From Chlamydiota bacterium (GTDB lineage: Bacteria; Chlamydiota; Chlamydiia; Chlamydiales; Rhabdochlamydiaceae): 6,438 nucleotides of DNA. The notes under the pieces are model-generated. The model was not told the origin of the DNA. It saw only the letters and a list, made by a program, of their open reading frames with translations, and searched no databases. Position numbers and translations under genes: made by a program. Positions 1 to 3,779 of the stretch are shown here, piece by piece. Location: contig DAIEPN010000171.1 of NCBI GenBank assembly GCA_027348355.1, positions 1-6,438 of the forward strand, in the 5' to 3' direction. How positions within the stretch are numbered: position 1 is the first letter of the stretch; every line of letters begins with the position of its first letter.

Positions 1-129
1 GAATGGCTTAGGTAAATGCCTCAAAGTATCCCGATCAGAAGGCGACACATACTGTAAAAGAGTTTGCCTTTTCTGAGGAGGACACTTATCTAAGAAGCTT
101 TTACATACAATCCAGCGAGGAGTATTCAT
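1..129 (-). CDS. N-terminal 43 codons of an unidentified protein in the type III secretion operon (CT560-like position)
   Basis: An open frame starts with ATG at 129 and runs without a stop to the window edge, so only the first 43 residues are visible. It begins MNTPRWIVCKSF and is rich in charged and polar residues, with no signal peptide or membrane segment, which suggests a cytoplasmic protein. The start lies 8 bp after the sctJ stop codon. A purine-rich stretch (AAAGAG) inside the last two sctJ codons and its stop region is the likely ribosome binding site, so translation is probably coupled to sctJ. A second ATG at 136, in another frame, meets a stop after 11 codons. In Chlamydia the gene after cdsJ is an uncharacterised ORF (CT560) followed by the SctL gene; in Yersinia the same slot holds sctK. 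Assignment to that position is by synteny only, because I do not recognise the residues. The reading frame being a gene is fairly sure; its function is not. Confidence 0.65.
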   Translation of the reverse strand, partial: MNTPRWIVCKSFLDKCPPQKRQTLLQYVSPSDRDTLRHLPKPF

Positions 130-137
130 AATACATT

Positions 138-1067
138 CTACTCTTTACTATTCGAATGATTTACTTCATTGTGTATAGGTGCTGGATTTCGCAATTCTTT
201 AAGACCGCTTTTTCGTAAGATAGGGTAAAATTTCCAAACAAGCCAACCCGAAAGAAGAGCGAAAAATAAAGTGAGCAAAGACAGACTAAAGAAAAGCAGC
301 TGAAATGTGGCTACCGAAGATTTATCCATCAAAATTGACCAGACGCTGATCATTTGTTTTGGTTTTGCTGAAATAATCTCTTGCGCTTGCTGCATATTAA
401 AATCAGTAAATCGGGATCTATCGGAAACTACAGTGACATCATTTATTTCTAGTCCATTGACAGCTCCTGAGACAAGGAGCTTAATCTTGTTCAGCAGGTG
501 GCTATTGGGATCTTCAAGGATACCTTGATGCTTAACGTATACCGATGCGGTTACTTTTTTTGCAGGCCCAAGACCCGGGACCCCAGTTTCTGGAGGGGGA
601 AAAGAGAGCTCTACGTCTGCATCTAATACGCCATCCATTTTTCGAATTGTGTTTGCAAGTTGTTCTGCAAGACCTGCTTGATAACGGATTGTCTCTTCCC
701 TTTCGGTTGACATAAGGCCTTGCTTGGCAAATAATTCAAGAAGATTTGTTCCCTTTTTTCGAGGAAGTCCGTTAGACGATAAAATGGCCATGGCCTCTGT
801 GGAATTTTCCGGATCGACAGAAATATTAAACATGGCTACGCCTGCTTCTCCACCGACCGCAGCAGAGGCAGCTGGCATTTTTTCGGCATGAATTCCTTTA
901 CTAGCTAAAAAGACAACGATTTGATTGGCGTCTCTCTCATCGATATTTGTTACAATCACTTCAGTAGTTCGGCAGCTTGTTAGTAAAAAAATTAGGCACA
1001 CCAAAAGAAATGAGAAAAGTGAAGGGGAAGTAAAGTGAGGAAAAAGCTTTTTCTTGCTGAGATACAT
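138..1067 (-). CDS. sctJ: SctJ (YscJ/CdsJ/PrgK family) type III secretion inner-membrane ring lipoprotein
   Basis: This protein forms the periplasmic part of the inner-membrane ring of the type III secretion basal body. An N-terminal signal sequence (basic KKK at 5-7, hydrophobic stretch about 17-29) ends in a lipobox, LTSC, with the lipidated Cys at residue 32. The first ring-building domain spans about 36-112 (EVIVTNIDERDANQIVVFL, later GLPRKKGTNLLELF). The second spans about 130-218 (EQLANTIRKMDGVLDADVEL, then VTASVYVKH and INDVTVVSD). A single membrane helix lies at about 252-277, followed by a short charged cytoplasmic tail. This matches the usual YscJ layout, and 309 residues is close to chlamydial CdsJ. 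The ATG at 1067 has a GAGGA Shine-Dalgarno 5 nt upstream. The next gene starts 8 bp after the stop, consistent with an operon. The 190-bp gap on the other side suggests sctJ is the first T3SS gene here, with its own promoter. Family assignment is firm. Confidence 0.95.
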   Translation of the reverse strand: MYLSKKKLFPHFTSPSLFSFLLVCLIFLLTSCRTTEVIVTNIDERDANQIVVFLASKGIHAEKMPAASAAVGGEAGVAMFNISVDPENSTEAMAILSSNGLPRKKGTNLLELFAKQGLMSTEREETIRYQAGLAEQLANTIRKMDGVLDADVELSFPPPETGVPGLGPAKKVTASVYVKHQGILEDPNSHLLNKIKLLVSGAVNGLEINDVTVVSDRSRFTDFNMQQAQEIISAKPKQMISVWSILMDKSSVATFQLLFFSLSLLTLFFALLSGWLVWKFYPILRKSGLKELRNPAPIHNEVNHSNSKE

Positions 1068-1072
1068 AAAAA

Positions 1073-1077
1073 TCCTC
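1073..1077 (-). promoter_or_regulatory. Ribosome binding site of sctJ
   Basis: On the minus strand GAGGA lies 5 nt before the sctJ ATG. It is the best Shine-Dalgarno match near this end of the ORF and supports the annotated start, which also keeps the basic N-terminus of the lipoprotein signal. Confidence 0.7.
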
Positions 1078-1130
1078 GAACAGTTTAGAAAATATGGGGG
1101 TTTAGTCTACGCTAAAACTATATAATTTTT

Positions 1131-1157
1131 TTTATAGCAGGTTTAGGAGTTTGCGAA
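1131..1157 (-). promoter_or_regulatory. Candidate sigma-66/sigma-70-type promoter of sctJ
   Basis: On the minus strand TATAAA (1131-1136) is preceded by TTCGCA (1152-1157) across a short 15-nt spacer. This would put the transcription start near 1124 and give a leader of roughly 57 nt. The leader contains a small inverted repeat (GTTTTAG with CTAAAC, 1100-1118). The region is very AT-rich, so chance matches are easy and the spacer is shorter than ideal. The gene position (first T3SS gene after a 190-bp gap) makes a promoter somewhere in 1068-1257 likely, but the exact boxes are uncertain. Confidence 0.25.
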
Positions 1158-1257
1158 TATTTTTTTATTTTCATTTCTTCAAGAAACAGGCGTAGCATGG
1201 ATAAAATCTCTACAAGTAAGGTAGTTTTTTCCTATACGTTATAGAGAAGAGGGAAAT

Positions 1258-2343
1258 TTATCTTTTTGATAAGAGGTCATGTACGCTGTCACAAATTTCT
1301 TTTGGAGAAAATTGTAAAAAGCAGAAAGGCAATTGACATTTTTTATAAAGACAAGGGGTGCAAGTGAGCGGTTTATGAAATACTTTCACAAGATTTGTGG
1401 AAATGTGATAGGGCCCAAAAGAGAGAGGGTTGCTTGCTGGAAATAGAGCAACTGTTGGGGTTTTCATAGCAAAACCGATATGCATAGGACCTGTATCTCC
1501 GACAACAAGGGCTGACATTTTACCAATAAGTGCTGCGAAAGTATGAAGGTTTAAGTTTTCGGTAAGTCCAACAGCACCAGGAACAAGTTTTATAATTTCT
1601 TCGACAAGACTTTTTTCTTGTAAAGTACCGGTGATCAGGATCTGACACTTATGGTTTTTTTTGAGGAGCCTAGCGACTTCACTCATCACTTTCGGATCTG
1701 CTTGTCTAAACCTTGTACTCGCCCCCGGATGCAGAGCAACGATGGGGGTAGTAAAAGAAAAGCCATGATTTTCTAGCCATGCCTGAGCTTCTTGGTGATG
1801 GTGATTCTGAGGGTAAATTTCTAGCTGTGTAGAGGTCGCAGGAGCTCCAAGACATTCTATAATTTTTAAACGTCTTTCTATCTCATGCATTGGTTTTTTT
1901 TCTACTGCTGTAGAAAGAAGGGAATCAAGACCTTTTTGCAGTCCCTTTGTTCCTATTATTTCTCGAATTCCTAGCATATAGCAAAAGGGGAGAATTGGTC
2001 TTTGAGAAGTGTGGAAAAATAAAGCGGTCGTAAAGAAGCGTTTTCTCATTTGCAAGTAGAGCTTGCAAAGCTGGATCAGTGAAGTTTTTTTGAGTAGGAA
2101 GACTTCATCAATATAGGGGTTGTTTTTCAGAACTTGCGATCCAATAGAGCTTGTAAGGACGGAGATTGAGGAATTGGGGAAAGTTTCTTTAAGAGATTTA
2201 ATAGCCGGCGTTGCCCAAATTGTATCACCTAAGGCAGTTGTGGATACAACTAAAAATTTTTTTATAGCATTTGTTTGTGTAGGCTTTGAAAAAAGATCAT
2301 ACACACTGATAAGTGCCTGAAATAGAAAGTTTTTATAACTCAT
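1258..2343 (-). CDS. Glycosyltransferase family 9 protein, heptosyltransferase (WaaF/WaaC)-like
   Basis: GT9 enzymes transfer ADP-heptose onto the Kdo or heptose of the LPS inner core at the cytoplasmic face of the inner membrane. The 361 residues show the GT9 pattern. An N-terminal Rossmann start, LVVSTTALGDTIWATPAI (31-48), carries the conserved LGD, and a first-domain strand follows at SISVLTS (59-65). The start of the second domain is IVALHPGAST (201-210). The donor-side motif VGDTGPMHIGFA (281-292) is followed by PTVALFP. Near the C-terminus four cysteines (328, 331, 336, 341; C-x2-C-x4-C-x4-C) match the Cys cluster typical of WaaF-type members. Length is normal for the family. The ATG at 2343 has no strong Shine-Dalgarno, but no other Met precedes the conserved N-terminus. 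The gene is read toward sctJ but ends 190 bp from it, so cotranscription is uncertain. Family is firm; acceptor and exact sugar cannot be told from sequence, so no gene symbol is given. Confidence 0.92.
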   Translation of the reverse strand: MSYKNFLFQALISVYDLFSKPTQTNAIKKFLVVSTTALGDTIWATPAIKSLKETFPNSSISVLTSSIGSQVLKNNPYIDEVFLLKKTSLIQLCKLYLQMRKRFFTTALFFHTSQRPILPFCYMLGIREIIGTKGLQKGLDSLLSTAVEKKPMHEIERRLKIIECLGAPATSTQLEIYPQNHHHQEAQAWLENHGFSFTTPIVALHPGASTRFRQADPKVMSEVARLLKKNHKCQILITGTLQEKSLVEEIIKLVPGAVGLTENLNLHTFAALIGKMSALVVGDTGPMHIGFAMKTPTVALFPASNPLSFGPYHISTNLVKVFHKPLTCTPCLYKKCQLPFCFLQFSPKEICDSVHDLLSKR

Positions 2344-2416
2344 TTCGTAGGAGTTCTGGTGAAATTTTACTTCATGTTCTATTATATACTGATCTAAGCT
2401 TTTTCTACGAGAGTGT
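2344..2416. promoter_or_regulatory. Divergent promoter region with overlapping -10 boxes
   Basis: This 73-bp gap separates the minus-strand GT9 gene from the plus-strand NUDIX gene. On the minus strand a perfect TATAAT lies at 2381-2386, about 38 nt before the GT9 start codon. On the plus strand TATACT lies at 2385-2390, about 26 nt before the NUDIX start. Both would give short leaders of about 20-31 nt. Neither has a good TTGACA-like -35 box at the normal spacing. The two -10 elements share two base pairs, so simultaneous polymerase occupancy would be impossible if both are real. The assignment rests on position and consensus only. Confidence 0.45.
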
Positions 2417-2863
2417 ATGCATTATTTGTCCAGTACTCCACCTATTCCCTTTTTTCCAGAAATGGAAGTAGCGATTTGTTTATGCGAATGTAAAAATAAA
2501 AATTTATTTTTACGTAGGCATCCGCAGAAGCCTTACGGGGGGGAGTGGGCAGCTCCTGGGGGTAAGATCGAAAAAGGAGAGACACCTGGAAAAGCTGTTG
2601 TTAGGGAGGTTTTCGAAGAGACGGGGATCGTCATCCCCGAAGAACAACTTATTTCTCATGGGAAGTATTATATAGATACCAAAGAAGTGCAATTTATCAT
2701 GTACATCTTTCAAGCTAAATTAGAAGAATTTCCAGAAATTGACCTGCGTCTAGAAGAACACATCGAATTTAGGTGGCTTCCTCCTGCAGAAGCTCTTTCG
2801 CTTCCATTGATGTTCGGTGCTGATGAATGTCTAGGAAAGGTTTACGAAACAATTAGAAAGTAG
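2417..2863 (+). CDS. NUDIX hydrolase, MutT-like
   Basis: NUDIX enzymes hydrolyse nucleoside diphosphates linked to another group; MutT-like members clean up (oxidised) nucleoside triphosphates in the cytoplasm. A perfect NUDIX box (G-x5-E-x7-REUxEExGU) spans Gly49 to Ile71: GGKIEKGET, then REVFEETGI, with metal-binding Glu64, Glu67 and Glu68 present. It is preceded by the usual beta strand and LFLRRHPQKPYGGEWAAPGG. The 148-residue length is typical of single-domain enzymes. The C-terminal half (HIEFRWLPPAEALSLPLM) fits MutT-like proteins. The ATG at 2417 has a GAGAG stretch only 3 nt upstream, so the site is poor. ATG at 2462 (Met16), just before the first strand MEVAICLCEC, is a real alternative start. 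An oddity is the closely spaced Cys21, Cys23 and Cys25. An 8-oxo-dGTPase role is plausible, but the substrate cannot be read from sequence. Confidence 0.9.
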   Translation: MHYLSSTPPIPFFPEMEVAICLCECKNKNLFLRRHPQKPYGGEWAAPGGKIEKGETPGKAVVREVFEETGIVIPEEQLISHGKYYIDTKEVQFIMYIFQAKLEEFPEIDLRLEEHIEFRWLPPAEALSLPLMFGADECLGKVYETIRK

Positions 2864-2875
2864 CCGTATTTATTC

Positions 2876-2903
2876 TTGTGAGTAAATGAAGGGAAGAGAT
2901 AAT
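2876..2903 (+). promoter_or_regulatory. Candidate promoter of the secreted-protein gene
   Basis: TTGTGA (2876-2881) and GATAAT (2898-2903) are separated by 16 nt and match the sigma-70/sigma-66 consensus at 4 of 6 and 5 of 6 positions. The predicted start near 2910 leaves a leader of about 27 nt to the ATG at 2937. If used, this promoter would exclude translation from the upstream in-frame ATG at 2886. A small inverted repeat (2891-2909) covers the -10 box. Read-through from the NUDIX gene is also possible. Confidence 0.4.
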
Positions 2904-2926
2904 CTTCTCAAAAATAATTTACTATC

Positions 2927-2930
2927 AGGT
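2927..2930 (+). promoter_or_regulatory. Ribosome binding site deciding the start at 2937
   Basis: AGGT lies 7 nt before the ATG at 2937, a sound Shine-Dalgarno spacing. The in-frame ATG at 2886 has only a weak GTGAG-like stretch before it. Starting at 2937 also places a classic signal peptide exactly at the N-terminus. Confidence 0.5.
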
Positions 2931-2936
2931 CATTTG

Positions 2937-3560
2937 ATGAATAAAAAAATTTTCACTTTATTTCTATCACTGCTTATTTACTCCACTCTATCAGCAGCTC
3001 CAATAGTGGAAAAGCCACGCAATTCATTTACTCATGATAAAGCTAAATATACGATTTCTATTCCAGATGGGTTTTTTGCTGTCGAAGGACGAGATGAAAA
3101 GGAGATCTATTTTGTAGATCGAGATTATGAAAGAATCATTCATATAAAAGTCATGCCATTTAAAACTTTCCTGTTTGAATATAATCATGATCTAAATGCA
3201 AAGTGCTCCCTCAAGGAAGTGGAGTCTCTGATTAAGAATAAATTTGTCTATAAAACTATTTCTATAAAAGGAGATAAGACTACTTTTTCCAGAGTACTTC
3301 GAACGTCAGGCTCGGCAATAAAAAAAATTGAGGAAGTAACTGTACAGAAAATGCCTATGATAAAGGCTTCTTATTCTAAAATCGAATCTTCTGGTATCTC
3401 CCCGCTTGCAAAAACATTCGCATTTGATAAATCTGTGACAATTTATTACTTTCTTAACAATGAAGACATCTATGCTTTTCAATTGATGGGTAAAGATTCG
3501 GAGATTGAGTGGACATCTGGACAGTTAGCAGAGATGATGGAAACTTTCCATATTAACTAA
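2937..3560 (+). CDS. Uncharacterised secreted or periplasmic protein with a Sec signal peptide
   Basis: I do not recognise this protein. From Met at 2937 it has 207 residues; an in-frame ATG at 2886 would add 17 polar residues ahead of the signal and is less likely. The N-terminus is a Sec signal peptide: MNKK, then a hydrophobic core FTLFLSLLIY, and a Ser-Ala-Ala-like cleavage site near residue 21. There is no lipobox Cys at the cleavage site and no second membrane segment, so the mature chain of about 186 residues should be soluble in the periplasm or beyond. It is rich in alternating beta-strand patterns: YTISIPDGFFAV (38-49), IYFVDRDYERIIHIKVMP (57-74), VTIYYFLNNEDIYAFQLMG (166-184). It ends with an amphipathic helix and TFHIN. 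A start of the 'Y-x-I-S-I-P-x-G-F' kind with a terminal 'M-x-x-F-x-I' is reminiscent of PsbP/DUF1795-like small domains, but this is inference. It lies 73 bp after the NUDIX gene on the same strand. Confidence 0.8.
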   Translation: MNKKIFTLFLSLLIYSTLSAAPIVEKPRNSFTHDKAKYTISIPDGFFAVEGRDEKEIYFVDRDYERIIHIKVMPFKTFLFEYNHDLNAKCSLKEVESLIKNKFVYKTISIKGDKTTFSRVLRTSGSAIKKIEEVTVQKMPMIKASYSKIESSGISPLAKTFAFDKSVTIYYFLNNEDIYAFQLMGKDSEIEWTSGQLAEMMETFHIN

Positions 3561-3575
3561 CATTTGAATATACCG

Positions 3576-3680
3576 TTGTATCGCATCTAGATGTTTCTCC
3601 TTATGTTGCATCACGCGTCCAGATGTGTCATAGTTTTTCTGATTAGCAATGTTCCTATTTTCTATCAAATCCCTACATCT
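3576..3680. repeat. CATCT/AGATG repeat cluster upstream of glgP
   Basis: Two imperfect direct copies of about 22 bp begin at 3576 (TTGTATCGC...AGATGTTT) and 3606 (TTGCATCAC...AGATGTGT), offset by 30 bp. The first contains a perfect 10-bp palindrome CATCTAGATG (3584-3593). The second holds CATC and GATG arms around an ACGCGT core (3609-3625). An inverted ACATCT follows at 3675-3680. The cluster sits in the 219-bp gap between the secreted-protein gene and glgP, 100-200 bp ahead of the glgP start. It could be an operator or the remains of a terminator for the upstream gene; nothing in the sequence decides this. Confidence 0.4.
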
Positions 3681-3744
3681 CTATTCATGGTTTTCATGGT
3701 GTAAGAAATTTATTTAAGACAGCTTTAGAAAAAAGAGTCCGTAG

Positions 3745-3750
3745 TATATA
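3745..3750 (+). promoter_or_regulatory. Candidate -10 box for glgP
   Basis: TATATA lies 29 nt before the glgP start codon and would give a leader of roughly 23 nt. No convincing -35 box is seen at 16-18 nt upstream (GCTTTA-like at best). The position within a gap longer than 200 bp makes a promoter here likely, but the particular hexamer is weakly supported. Confidence 0.3.
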
Positions 3751-3767
3751 AAGCAAAAAAACAAAAC

Positions 3768-3772
3768 GGGGG
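3768..3772 (+). promoter_or_regulatory. Ribosome binding site of glgP
   Basis: A run of five G (ACGGGGG) lies 7 nt before the ATG at 3780. It is an unusual, G-only Shine-Dalgarno that can pair with CCUCC through G-C and G-U pairs. It stands out in an otherwise A-rich leader and fixes the start. Confidence 0.6.
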
Positions 3773-3779
3773 CTCTTCA

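Noticed and set aside
307..528. 73-codon plus-strand ORF inside sctJ
   Set aside because: It lies antisense to the well-supported SctJ coding sequence, has no recognisable domain and no good ribosome binding site; it is a shadow frame.
1232..1244. CTATA-CGT-TATAG hairpin just after the GT9 stop
   Set aside because: The stem is only 5 bp of A-T-rich pairs and no T run follows in the direction of GT9 transcription, so it is not a credible terminator.
2120..2320. 66-codon plus-strand ORF antisense to the GT9 gene
   Set aside because: It mirrors the conserved N-terminal region of the GT9 protein and shows no independent protein signature.
2510..2713. 67-codon minus-strand ORF antisense to the NUDIX box
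   Set aside because: The plus-strand frame carries a perfect NUDIX motif; the antisense product has no features.
3684..3700. Tandem 9-bp near-repeat of TTCATGGT before glgP
   Set aside because: Only two copies in an AT-rich spacer; too short to distinguish from chance and not placed at a promoter element.
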